NCBI RefSeq assembly: GCF_000966975.1
Contig: NZ_JZWV01000960.1
Location: 1 to 8,067 of the forward strand
Length of the DNA: 8,067 bases
Direction of reading: 5' to 3'
Source: Streptomyces katrae
GTDB taxonomy: Bacteria > Actinomycetota > Actinomycetes > Streptomycetales > Streptomycetaceae
Shown here: piece by piece, positions 1 through 7,137 of the stretch
Numbering within the stretch: the first letter of the stretch is position 1
Layout of the letters: each line of letters begins with the position of its first letter
Program-made: the position numbers and the translations under genes
Notes under the pieces: generated by a model
Databases searched by the model: none
Told to the model about the DNA's origin: nothing
Seen by the model: only the letters and a program-made list of their open reading frames with translations

Positions 1-1057
1 CTTCCTCAACGAGGGCGGCCGGCTCATCGAGGCCGGCGAGCTGGCGGGCGGCCGGGCCAAGGTCGGCCGGGCCCTGACGGACGACTTCAGCCAGTACTAC
101 CTCGGAGCCTACGGCCGGGCCACGGCCAAGGCCCCCTCCGGCTTCACCGGCGCGGGCACCCTCGCCGGGGCCAAGGGCGCACTCGGCGACGCCGCCGGCA
201 ACCCCCTGAACTCCCCGGGGGCCTTCAGCGTCACCTCCGACTCCCTGCCGCCGGACCGGTTCCCGCAGTTCAAGAGCGCGCAGGCGGGCCAGTACGCCGG
301 CATCGTGAACCCGTACGCCCCCTACGCGGGCACCGGCATGGCGTCGGCCACCCACCAGGACGACGACTGGAAGCGGCTGACGCGCACCGTCGACCTCACC
401 AAGGTGACGGCCGCCGACCAGCCCAAGCTGAAGACGGCCCTCAACTGGGACACCGAGGAGGGCTACGACCACGCCGTCCTGGAGGCCCGCACGGCCGGCG
501 CCGAGGACTGGACCACACTTCCGGAAGCGGGTGGCTCGAGCTCCGCCACCGTCCCGGCGGAGTGCGGCGCCGGGTTCCTGATCAACGACCACCCGTTCCT
601 GCGCCACTACCTCACCCTGGGGAGCGGCGGCTGCTCACCGAGCGGTACCAGCGGGGCCTGGAACAGCTTCACGGGCTCGTCGGGCGGCTGGAAGCAGGTC
701 TCCTTCGACCTGAGCGCCTACGCCGGGAAGACCGTCGAGGTCTCCCTCTCGTACATCACCGACCCCGGCTCCGGCGGCCGCGGGGTCTTCGCGGACGAGG
801 CCCGGCTCTCCGTGGGCGGCTCCGACCAGGCCGCGGAGGGCTTCGAGACCTCCCTCGGGGCCTGGACGGCCCAGGGCGCGCCCGCCGGAAGTCCCGATGT
901 TCCGGGAGATTGGTCCAGGACCGGAGAGCTCTTCACGTCCTACGCCGCCGTCACTACGCGTGACACGGTCCTGTTCGGCTTCGGGCTGGAGCACCTTCCG
1001 GCCGCGGCCGACCGCGCTCTCCTGCTCGGCAGGGCGCTCCGCTCCCTGAACGGCTGA
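1..1057 (+). CDS. Secreted M14-family zinc carboxypeptidase, C-terminal part (5' end outside window)
   Basis: The reading frame is open from base 2 to the TGA at 1055-1057, giving 351 visible residues with no plausible start in the window, so the gene enters from the left. The N-terminal catalytic domain with its zinc ligands is not visible. What is seen resembles the C-terminal region of large Streptomyces M14 carboxypeptidases: FLNEGGRLIEAGE at fragment residues 1-13; a beta-rich jelly-roll/MAM-like stretch around 215-270 with SFDLSAYAGKTVEVSLSY (234-251) and GVFADEARL (261-269); and a closing block TRDTVLFGFGLEHL (about 319-332). Two cysteines around residues 187 and 211 could form a disulfide, which fits an exported protein. 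It would hydrolyse peptides outside the cell. The assignment rests on remembered family resemblance of accessory domains only; another secreted peptidase with immune-inhibitor-A-like modules is the main alternative. It is followed by strong hairpins and is probably not in the gap operon. Confidence 0.75.
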   Translation, partial: FLNEGGRLIEAGELAGGRAKVGRALTDDFSQYYLGAYGRATAKAPSGFTGAGTLAGAKGALGDAAGNPLNSPGAFSVTSDSLPPDRFPQFKSAQAGQYAGIVNPYAPYAGTGMASATHQDDDWKRLTRTVDLTKVTAADQPKLKTALNWDTEEGYDHAVLEARTAGAEDWTTLPEAGGSSSATVPAECGAGFLINDHPFLRHYLTLGSGGCSPSGTSGAWNSFTGSSGGWKQVSFDLSAYAGKTVEVSLSYITDPGSGGRGVFADEARLSVGGSDQAAEGFETSLGAWTAQGAPAGSPDVPGDWSRTGELFTSYAAVTTRDTVLFGFGLEHLPAAADRALLLGRALRSLNG

Positions 1058-1102
1058 TCCGCAACCCTCCCGGCGCTCACTCCGAGTGACCGGGACCGAA
1101 GT

Positions 1103-1144
1103 CCCCGGGGCTCCCGGCCACAGCAGTGGTCCAGGGCCCCGGGG
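1103..1144 (+). terminator. Large GC hairpin after the carboxypeptidase gene
   Basis: CCCCGGGGC at 1103-1111 pairs with GCCCCGGGG at 1136-1144, extended inward by a G-T and a C-G pair. An inner stem GGCCAC (1116-1121) pairs with GTGGTC (1126-1131, one G-T) around the loop AGCA. It begins 45 bp after the stop codon, with no T-run downstream. It is a plausible terminator for the carboxypeptidase transcript; in high-GC actinobacteria T-less hairpins are often proposed to act this way, but this is inferred. Confidence 0.55.
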
Positions 1145-1150
1145 GGCGTA

Positions 1151-1168
1151 CCCCCGCGAAAGCGGGGG
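1151..1168 (+). terminator. Second hairpin, perfect 7-bp stem with GAAA loop
   Basis: CCCCCGC (1151-1157) and GCGGGGG (1162-1168) form a perfect stem closed by a GAAA tetraloop, a stable GNRA type. It lies 6 bp after the preceding hairpin and upstream of the candidate gap promoter, so it would be carried by read-through from the left rather than by the gap mRNA itself. Its CCCCC arm can alternatively pair with the G-run at 1142-1146. Confidence 0.55.
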
Positions 1169-1188
1169 AGTGTCAGGCTCCGGCCGAT

Positions 1189-2298
<1,110 letters not shown>

Positions 2299-2305
2299 GA
2301 ACGTA

Positions 2306-2379
2306 GGGCAAGGCAACACCATGTGAGCACAGGGTCCGCCCGGCGCGATGAGGCGCCGTACGGGCCCTGTCGCTTGCCC
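2306..2379 (+). promoter_or_regulatory. Three-tier hairpin between gap and pgk
   Basis: Three nested stems are visible: GGGCAAG (2306-2312) with CTTGCCC (2373-2379); ACAGGGTCCG (2329-2338) with CGGGCCCTGT (2361-2370), ten pairs including one G-T; and CGGCGC (2341-2346) with GCGCCG (2353-2358) around a 6-nt loop. It starts 8 bp after the gap stop. There is no T-run after it, so it is more likely a partial terminator, processing site or 3'-end stabiliser than a complete stop, but which of these cannot be read from sequence. Confidence 0.55.
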
Positions 2380-2398
2380 CGTCCCATCCGCCCTGCAC

Positions 2399-2414
2399 CT
2401 GTAACAGCCCTGTA
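2399..2414 (+). promoter_or_regulatory. Operator-like cluster of CTGT/ACAG half-sites before pgk
   Basis: CTGT (2399-2402), ACAG (2404-2407) and CTGT (2410-2413) alternate, forming two overlapping small palindromes, CTGT-A-ACAG and ACAG-CC-CTGT. The cluster ends 8 nt before the pgk Shine-Dalgarno sequence AAGGAG (2422-2427). The same half-sites recur in the neighbouring hairpin stem (2329-2332 and 2367-2370). No convincing promoter hexamers accompany it. It may be a protein or RNA recognition site, or chance. Confidence 0.25.
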
Positions 2415-2436
2415 TGGGGACAAGGAGTAGAAACAC

Positions 2437-3651
2437 ATGAAGACGATCGACGAACTTCTCGCGGACGGCGTCGCCGGCAAGCGGGTCTTCGTACGCGCCG
2501 ATCTCAACGTGCCGCTCAAGGAAGGCGTGATCACCGACGACGGCCGTATCCGCGCCGTCCAGCCCACCATCGCCAAGCTCGCCGAGGCCGGCGCCCGCGT
2601 GGTCGTCGCCTCGCACCTGGGCCGCCCCAAGGGCACCGGCACCGAGCCCGACTTCTCCCTCGCCCCCGCCGCCAAGCGGCTCGGCGAGCTGCTCGGCGCC
2701 GAGGTCGCCTTCGCCACCGACACCGTCGGCTCCTCCGCCAAGGAGACCGTCGCCGCCCTCGCCGACGGCCAGGTCGCCGTCATCGAGAACCTCCGCTTCA
2801 ACGCCGGCGAGACCTCCAAGGACGAGGCCGAGCGCGTGGCCTTCGCCCGCGAGCTCGCCGAGCTGGCCGACCTCTACGTCGGCGACGGCTTCGGCGCCGT
2901 CCACCGCAAGCACGCCTCGGTCTTCGACCTGCCCAAGCTGCTCCCGCACGCGGCCGGCTACCTCATCGCCACCGAGGTCGGCGTCCTGAAGAAGCTGACC
3001 GCCGAGGTCAAGCGCCCGTACGTGGTCGTCCTCGGCGGTGCCAAGGTCTCCGACAAGCTCGCCGTCATCGACGAGCTCCTCGGCAAGGCCGACCGCATCC
3101 TCATCGGCGGCGGCATGGCCTACACCTTCCTCTACGCCAAGGGCTACGAGGTCGGCATCTCCCTGCTCCAGAAGGACCAGGTGGACACGGTCAAGGAGTA
3201 CATGGCCCGCGCCGAGAAGAACGGCGTCGAGCTGGTCGTCCCCGTCGACATCCTCGCCTCCGCGGACTTCCCCGACATCAAGGGCGGGACCCCGGCCGAC
3301 TTCGAGACCGTCGACGCCGACAAGATCCCCGCGGACAAGGAGGGCCTGGACATCGGCCCCAGGACCCGCGAGCTGTACGCGTCGAAGATCGCCGACGCCG
3401 AGACCGTCTTCTGGAACGGTCCGGTCGGCGTCTTCGAGCACCCCGACTACGCGAACGGCACCCGCGCGATCGCGCAGGCCCTCGTCGACAGCCGGGCCTT
3501 CACCGTGGTCGGCGGCGGCGACAGCGCCGCGGCCGTCCGCATCCTGGGCTTCGACGAGAACGCCTTCGGACACATTTCCACCGGCGGTGGCGCCAGCCTC
3601 GAATACCTCGAGGGCAAGACGCTCCCCGGCCTCGCCGCCCTGGAGGGCTGA
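2437..3651 (+). CDS. pgk: Phosphoglycerate kinase
   Basis: This monomeric cytosolic enzyme transfers phosphate from 1,3-bisphosphoglycerate to ADP, the first ATP-yielding step of lower glycolysis, and runs in reverse in gluconeogenesis. Its 404 residues are the usual length. The N-terminal substrate domain shows VRADLNVP (19-26), SHLGRP (59-64), ENLRF (117-121) and GDGFGAVHRKHAS (149-161). The C-terminal nucleotide domain shows GGAKVSDK (200-207), GGGMAYTF (224-231), WNGPVGVFE (326-334), GGGDSAAA (359-366) and STGGGASLEYLEG (381-393). The ATG at 2437 has AAGGAG 9 nt upstream. It ends 6 bp before tpiA, and the tpiA ribosome site lies within its last codons, so the two are almost certainly co-transcribed and may be translationally coupled. 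It probably shares transcripts with gap through the structured spacer. Confidence 0.98.
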   Translation: MKTIDELLADGVAGKRVFVRADLNVPLKEGVITDDGRIRAVQPTIAKLAEAGARVVVASHLGRPKGTGTEPDFSLAPAAKRLGELLGAEVAFATDTVGSSAKETVAALADGQVAVIENLRFNAGETSKDEAERVAFARELAELADLYVGDGFGAVHRKHASVFDLPKLLPHAAGYLIATEVGVLKKLTAEVKRPYVVVLGGAKVSDKLAVIDELLGKADRILIGGGMAYTFLYAKGYEVGISLLQKDQVDTVKEYMARAEKNGVELVVPVDILASADFPDIKGGTPADFETVDADKIPADKEGLDIGPRTRELYASKIADAETVFWNGPVGVFEHPDYANGTRAIAQALVDSRAFTVVGGGDSAAAVRILGFDENAFGHISTGGGASLEYLEGKTLPGLAALEG

Positions 3652-3657
3652 ACCACC

Positions 3658-4458
3658 ATGACCTCTGTCGAAAACGGCCGCACCCCGCTCATGGCGGGCA
3701 ACTGGAAGATGAACCTCAACCACCTGGAGGCCATCGCCCACGTCCAGAAGCTCGCCTTCGCGCTCGCCGACAAGGACTACGACGCGGTCGACGTCGCCGT
3801 GCTCCCGCCCTTCACCGACCTGCGCTCGGTCCAGACCCTGGTCGACGGCGACAAGCTGAAGATCAAGTACGGCGCCCAGGACATCTCGGCCCACGACTCC
3901 GGTGCCTACACCGGCGAGATCTCCGGCCCGATGCTCTCCAAGCTGAAGTGCACCTTCGTGGCCGTCGGCCACAGCGAGCGCCGCCAGTACCACGGCGAGA
4001 CCGACGAGCTCTGCAACGCCAAGGTCAAGGCCGCCTTCCGCAACGGGATCACCCCGATCCTCTGCGTCGGCGAGGGCCTCGACGTCCGCAAGGCGGGCAA
4101 CCAGGTCGCGCACACCCTCGCCCAGGTCGACGGCGGCCTCAAGGACGTCCCGGCCGACCAGGTCGAGTCCATCGTGATCGCCTACGAGCCCGTCTGGGCG
4201 ATCGGCACCGGCGAGGTCGCCACCCCCGAGGATGCCCAGGAGGTCTGCGGGGCGATCCGCGGCCGCCTCGCCGAGCTGTACTCCCAGGAGCTGGCCGACA
4301 AGGTCCGCATCCAGTACGGCGGCTCCGTCAAGGCCGGCAACATCGCCGCGATCATGGCCCAGCCCGACGTCGACGGCGCCCTCATCGGCGGCGCGGCCGG
4401 CGGCGCGGCACTGGACGTGGACGAGTTCGTCAAGATCGTCCGCTTCCGCGACCAGTGA
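3658..4458 (+). CDS. tpiA: Triosephosphate isomerase
   Basis: This homodimeric TIM-barrel enzyme interconverts dihydroxyacetone phosphate and glyceraldehyde 3-phosphate. The catalytic residues are in place: Lys17 in GNWKMN, His105 in GHSERR and the base Glu177 in [11 protein letters not shown], which also begins flexible loop 6. YGGSV (220-224) and GALIGG (240-245) form phosphate-binding loops. At 266 residues it is somewhat longer than the roughly 258 I recall for Streptomyces homologues. About four extra residues come from a different N-terminus ([17 protein letters not shown]) and four from a GGAA repeat at 244-251, just after the phosphate-binding glycines, encoded by a 12-bp tandem duplication at 4387-4410. 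GGAGGG (3642-3647), inside the end of pgk, is 10 nt from the ATG. The gene is part of the pgk-tpiA unit and precedes a strong hairpin. Confidence 0.97.
   Translation: MTSVENGRTPLMAGNWKMNLNHLEAIAHVQKLAFALADKDYDAVDVAVLPPFTDLRSVQTLVDGDKLKIKYGAQDISAHDSGAYTGEISGPMLSKLKCTFVAVGHSERRQYHGETDELCNAKVKAAFRNGITPILCVGEGLDVRKAGNQVAHTLAQVDGGLKDVPADQVESIVIAYEPVWAIGTGEVATPEDAQEVCGAIRGRLAELYSQELADKVRIQYGGSVKAGNIAAIMAQPDVDGALIGGAAGGAALDVDEFVKIVRFRDQ
4387..4410 (+). repeat. 12-bp tandem duplication inside tpiA
   Basis: Bases 4387-4398 and 4399-4410 are identical except the last position (C versus A). They encode GGAA twice (residues 244-251). The frame is kept, so the enzyme is lengthened rather than broken. Confidence 0.85.
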
Positions 4459-4489
4459 GTATGCGGTAGGGCCGATCCGTCGTACCCTT

Positions 4490-4529
4490 GCGGGGGCCGG
4501 GGGCTGCTGGTGCAGCCGTCGGCCCCCGC
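4490..4529 (+). terminator. Very strong hairpin between tpiA and secG
   Basis: GCGGGGGCCG (4490-4499) pairs perfectly with CGGCCCCCGC (4520-4529). After one G-T pair and one mismatch the stem continues as GGCTGC (4502-4507) with GCAGCC (4512-4517), closed by TGGT. It begins 31 bp after the tpiA stop and ends 44 bp before secG. The downstream bases are pyrimidine-rich (CTTCCTCCC) but contain no T-run. It may end or attenuate the glycolytic transcript; secG could be read through it or start from its own promoter, which I cannot place with confidence. Confidence 0.6.
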
Positions 4530-4573
4530 TTCCTCCCAGCAGCAGACGTAAGCCCAGAAAGTAGGAATCAGCC

Positions 4574-4813
4574 GTGGTTATGGGGTTCTCGATCGCCCTG
4601 ATCGTCTTCAGCGCTCTGCTGATGCTGCTCGTGCTGATGCACAAGGGCAAGGGCGGCGGCCTTTCCGACATGTTCGGCGGCGGCATGCAGTCCTCCGTCG
4701 GCGGCTCCTCCGTGGCCGAGCGCAACCTGGACCGCATCACGGTCGTCGTCGGCCTGCTGTGGTTCGCCTGCATCGTGGCGCTCGGCCTGCTCATGAAGTC
4801 GAGCGGCAGCTGA
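4574..4813 (+). CDS. secG: Preprotein translocase subunit SecG
   Basis: SecG is the small auxiliary subunit of the SecYEG channel in the cytoplasmic membrane and assists SecA-driven export. The 79-residue product has two hydrophobic helices, about residues 3-22 (MGFSIALIVFSALLMLLVLM) and 54-74 (RITVVVGLLWFACIVALGLLM). The linking segment carries the characteristic HKGKGGGLSDMFGGG (23-37) and SSVAERNLDRIT. The GTG start at 4574 matches the usual MVxGFSIAL N-terminus and has a modest ribosome site (TAGGA, 4562-4566) 7 nt upstream. An ATG at 4580 is an in-frame alternative that would remove two residues. Position after gap-pgk-tpiA is a recurrent arrangement in bacteria; the link appears to be chromosomal neighbourhood rather than shared biochemistry. 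Confidence 0.96.
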   Translation: MVMGFSIALIVFSALLMLLVLMHKGKGGGLSDMFGGGMQSSVGGSSVAERNLDRITVVVGLLWFACIVALGLLMKSSGS

Positions 4814-4846
4814 CGGTTCCGGCCATTTCGCCCGGCCCGCTTGGTC

Positions 4847-4893
4847 TTTACGTAAACTGAGGCGCCCACAGCGGGTATACCCTCACGCTGGGC
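4847..4893 (+). promoter_or_regulatory. Twin 10-bp palindromes upstream of the RbpA-like gene
   Basis: TTTACGTAAA (4847-4856) and GGGTATACCC (4873-4882) are each perfect 10-bp palindromes with centres 26 bp apart. The second lies in the loop region of an imperfect inverted repeat, GCCCA..GCG (4864-4873) with CGCTGGGC (4886-4893), which has a 2-nt bulge. TATACC (4876-4881) could be a -10 element with TAAACT (4853-4858) as a weak -35 at 17-bp spacing. This is the most AT-rich patch in the area and the likeliest promoter or operator for the downstream gene, but the hexamers are not strong. Confidence 0.4.
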
Positions 4894-4920
4894 GGCACCA
4901 TCACGCAGGGAGTTACGACC

Positions 4921-5256
4921 GTGGCAAGTGGCAACGCGATTCGTGGAAGTCGGGTCGGAGCCGGGCCGATGGGCGAGGCCGAGCGCGGTGAATCCGCGCC
5001 CCGCCTGCGCATCTCCTTCTGGTGCTCGAACGGGCACGAGACGCAGCCCAGCTTCGCCAGCGACGCGCAGGTCCCCGACACCTGGGACTGCCCGCGCTGC
5101 GGCTTCCCCGCCGGCCAGGACCGGGACAACCCGCCCGCACCGCCGCGCACCGAGCCGTACAAGACGCACCTCGCGTACGTACGGGAGCGCCGCACCGACG
5201 CCGACGGCGAGGCGATCCTCGCCGAGGCCCTCGCCAAGCTCCGCGGCGAGATCTGA
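4921..5256 (+). CDS. rbpA: RbpA-family RNA polymerase-binding protein (probable paralogue of canonical RbpA)
   Basis: RbpA is an actinobacterial protein that binds RNA polymerase and group 1/2 sigma factors and aids open-complex formation. The 111-residue product follows the family plan: an N-terminal tail with AIRGSRVG (6-13); a core domain with the zinc ligands Cys35, His39, Cys57 and Cys60 (WCSNGH and WDCPRCG); a basic linker RTEPYKTH (76-83); and a C-terminal sigma-interaction helix containing RERR (88-91) and ending AEALAKLR. Canonical Streptomyces RbpA, as I recall it, has THWDMLMERR here, whereas this protein has THLAYVRERR, and its core is also distinct, so it looks like a second family member rather than the main RbpA. 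The symbol is given for the family. GTG at 4921 has GGGAG (4908-4912) 8 nt upstream. A strong terminator follows, so it closes the operon or is monocistronic. Confidence 0.85.
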   Translation: MASGNAIRGSRVGAGPMGEAERGESAPRLRISFWCSNGHETQPSFASDAQVPDTWDCPRCGFPAGQDRDNPPAPPRTEPYKTHLAYVRERRTDADGEAILAEALAKLRGEI

Positions 5257-5293
5257 GACCGGCCTCGGCCGGGGCCACGCTCAAGAGTGACTC

Positions 5294-5345
5294 GGGGCCC
5301 GGCCCGTGGGAGTACGAATCCCGCGGGCCGGGCCCCTTTGTGTGC
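5294..5345 (+). terminator. Intrinsic terminator after the RbpA-like gene
   Basis: An 18-bp stem (5294-5311 with 5319-5336) has no mismatch and only one G-T pair; the loop is GTACGAA. It is followed at once by the T-rich run TTTGTGTGCGTTGT, unusual in this GC-rich DNA. This is the clearest Rho-independent terminator in the window. It should separate the glycolytic/secG/rbpA block from pgi. Confidence 0.88.
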
Positions 5346-5372
5346 GTTGTCCCCCTTCGGATCCCTTAGGTT
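5344..5372 (+). promoter_or_regulatory. Candidate pgi promoter
   Basis: TAGGTT at 5367-5372 is a reasonable -10 hexamer 40 bp before the pgi ATG. No good -35 lies at 16-19 bp; GCGTTG (5344-5349) is at 17 bp, and TTGTCC (5347-5352) is only 14 bp away. A start site near 5379 would give a short leader of about 33 nt. The strong terminator just upstream makes an independent promoter here likely, but the exact elements are uncertain. Confidence 0.35.
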
Positions 5373-5411
5373 GGGGGTGGCGGGGCACAACAGGACGGAA
5401 GAAGTGGGTTG

Positions 5412-7076
5412 ATGTCCGAGATGAACGCAGAAAGCCGCACGAGGCTGAACCGGCTGCCCGAGTGGAACGCGCTCGGCAAGCACCGGGAAGAGCTGGGGCA
5501 GACGCATCTGCGGGAGCTGTTCGAGACGGATCCGGACCGGGGCACCGGGTACACCCTGCGGGTCGGCGACCTGCACATCGACTACTCGAAGCACCTCGTC
5601 ACCGACGAGACCCTCGCGCTGCTGCGCGAGCTGGCCGAGGCGACGGGCGTGGCGGAGCTGCGGGACGCCATGTTCCGCGGCGAGAAGATCAACGTGACGG
5701 AGGACCGCGCGGTCCTGCACACCGCGCTGCGCGCCCCCGCGGACGCGGTCGTCGAGGTGGACGGCGAGAACGTCGTCCCCGCCGTCCACGAGGTCCTCGA
5801 CAAGATGGCGGCCTTCTCCGACCAGGTCCGGTCGGGGGAGTGGACCGGCTTCACCGGCAAGCGCATCAAGAACGTCGTCAACATCGGCATCGGCGGCTCC
5901 GACCTCGGCCCGGCGATGGCGTACGAGGCCCTGCGCGCCTTCACGGACCGCTCCCTGACGGTGAAGTTCGTGTCCAACGTCGACGGCGCCGACCTCCACG
6001 AGGCCGTACGCGACCTGGACCCGGCCGAGACGCTGTTCATCATCGCGTCCAAGACCTTCACCACCATCGAGACCATCACCAATGCCACCTCGGCTCGCCA
6101 GTGGCTGCTCGCCGGTCTCGGCGGCGACCAGGCCGCCGTGGCACGGCACTTCGTGGCCCTGTCCACCAACGCCGAGAAGGTCACCGAGTTCGGCATCGAC
6201 CCGGCCAACATGTTCGGCTTCTGGGACTGGGTCGGCGGCCGCTACTCCTTCGACTCGGCCATCGGGCTCTCCCTGATGATCGCGATCGGCCCGGACTCCT
6301 TCCGGGAGCTGCTCGGCGGCTTCCACGCCATGGACGAGCACTTCCGCACCGCGGCGCCGGAGGACAACGCCCCCCTGCTGATGGGCCTGTTGGGCATCTG
6401 GTACGGGGCCTTCTTCGACGCCCAGTCGCACGCGGTGCTCCCGTACAGCCACTACCTCTCCCGTTTCACGGCCTACCTGCAGCAGCTGGACATGGAGTCC
6501 AACGGCAAGTCCGTGGACCGCGACGGCAATCCGGTGGACTGGCAGACCGGCCCGGTGGTGTGGGGCACGCCCGGCACCAACGGGCAGCACGCGTACTACC
6601 AGTTGATCCACCAGGGCACCAAGGTGATCCCGGCGGACTTCATCGGCTTCGCCCGCCCGGTGGCGGAGCTGGAGCCGGCGCTGGAGGCCCAGCACGACCT
6701 GCTGATGGCGAACTTCTTCGCCCAGACCCAGGCCCTGGCCTTCGGCAAGACGGCCGAGGAGGTACGGGCGGAGGGCGTCGCCGAGGCGCTCGTCCCGCAC
6801 AAGACCTTCCAGGGCAACCACCCGACGACGACGATCCTCGCGGGTGAGCTGACCCCGGCGGTGCTGGGCCAGCTCATCGCCCTCTACGAGCACAAGGTGT
6901 TCGTCCAGGGCGCGGTGTGGAACATCGACTCCTTCGACCAGTGGGGCGTCGAGCTCGGCAAGGTCCTCGCCAAGCGGGTGGAGCCGGCGCTGACGGAGGG
7001 CTCGCACGTGGAGAGCCTGGACCCGTCGACGCGGGCCCTGGTGGCCACGTACCGGGAGCTGCGCGGGCGGCAGTAG
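5412..7076 (+). CDS. pgi: Glucose-6-phosphate isomerase
   Basis: Pgi interconverts glucose 6-phosphate and fructose 6-phosphate in the cytosol, as a homodimer, at the entry to glycolysis and the branch to the pentose phosphate pathway. The 554 residues match the usual length of about 550. Family motifs are intact: [10 protein letters not shown] (157-166), phosphate-binding SKTFTT (213-218), [11 protein letters not shown] with Arg277, DMESNGK with the predicted base Glu362, GTNGQH with His393, and DQWGVELGK with Lys517. These correspond to E. coli Glu355, His386 and Lys514. I chose the ATG at 5412 because GGAAGAAG (5397-5404) lies 7 nt upstream. A TTG at 5409 and an ATG at 5421 ([10 protein letters not shown], the start I recall for homologues) are alternatives changing the product by one to three residues. 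It follows a strong terminator and converges with pgl. Confidence 0.97.
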   Translation: MSEMNAESRTRLNRLPEWNALGKHREELGQTHLRELFETDPDRGTGYTLRVGDLHIDYSKHLVTDETLALLRELAEATGVAELRDAMFRGEKINVTEDRAVLHTALRAPADAVVEVDGENVVPAVHEVLDKMAAFSDQVRSGEWTGFTGKRIKNVVNIGIGGSDLGPAMAYEALRAFTDRSLTVKFVSNVDGADLHEAVRDLDPAETLFIIASKTFTTIETITNATSARQWLLAGLGGDQAAVARHFVALSTNAEKVTEFGIDPANMFGFWDWVGGRYSFDSAIGLSLMIAIGPDSFRELLGGFHAMDEHFRTAAPEDNAPLLMGLLGIWYGAFFDAQSHAVLPYSHYLSRFTAYLQQLDMESNGKSVDRDGNPVDWQTGPVVWGTPGTNGQHAYYQLIHQGTKVIPADFIGFARPVAELEPALEAQHDLLMANFFAQTQALAFGKTAEEVRAEGVAEALVPHKTFQGNHPTTTILAGELTPAVLGQLIALYEHKVFVQGAVWNIDSFDQWGVELGKVLAKRVEPALTEGSHVESLDPSTRALVATYRELRGRQ

Positions 7077-7083
7077 GAACGGC

Positions 7084-7125
7084 GGAGCGCCCCGTACCGG
7101 TCGGACGACCGGCGCGGGGCGCTCC
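7084..7125. terminator. Shared bidirectional hairpin between convergent pgi and pgl
   Basis: GGAGCGCCCCG (7084-7094) pairs perfectly with CGGGGCGCTCC (7115-7125). After a 2-by-2 internal loop an inner stem CCGGTC (7097-7102) pairs with GACCGG (7107-7112). It starts 7 bp after the pgi stop and ends 12 bp before the pgl stop codon, so it can serve both genes. There is no clear T-run on either side. Confidence 0.72.
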
Positions 7126-7137
7126 TCGCTTCCCGGC

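Noticed and set aside
305..1057. A separate 250-residue gene starting at a GTG at 305.
   Set aside because: The frame is open without a stop back to base 2, and the upstream residues (FLNEGGRLIEAGE onward) belong to the same carboxypeptidase C-terminal region, so it is one truncated gene.
6495..6590. Apparent loss of the Pgi catalytic glutamate, because WGEPGTNGQH of E. coli reads [10 protein letters not shown] here (Thr386).
   Set aside because: Counting residues back from the conserved lysine shows the E. coli base Glu355 lies in the MESNGK motif and His386 in TNGQH. Both are present here as Glu362 and His393, so the active site is intact.
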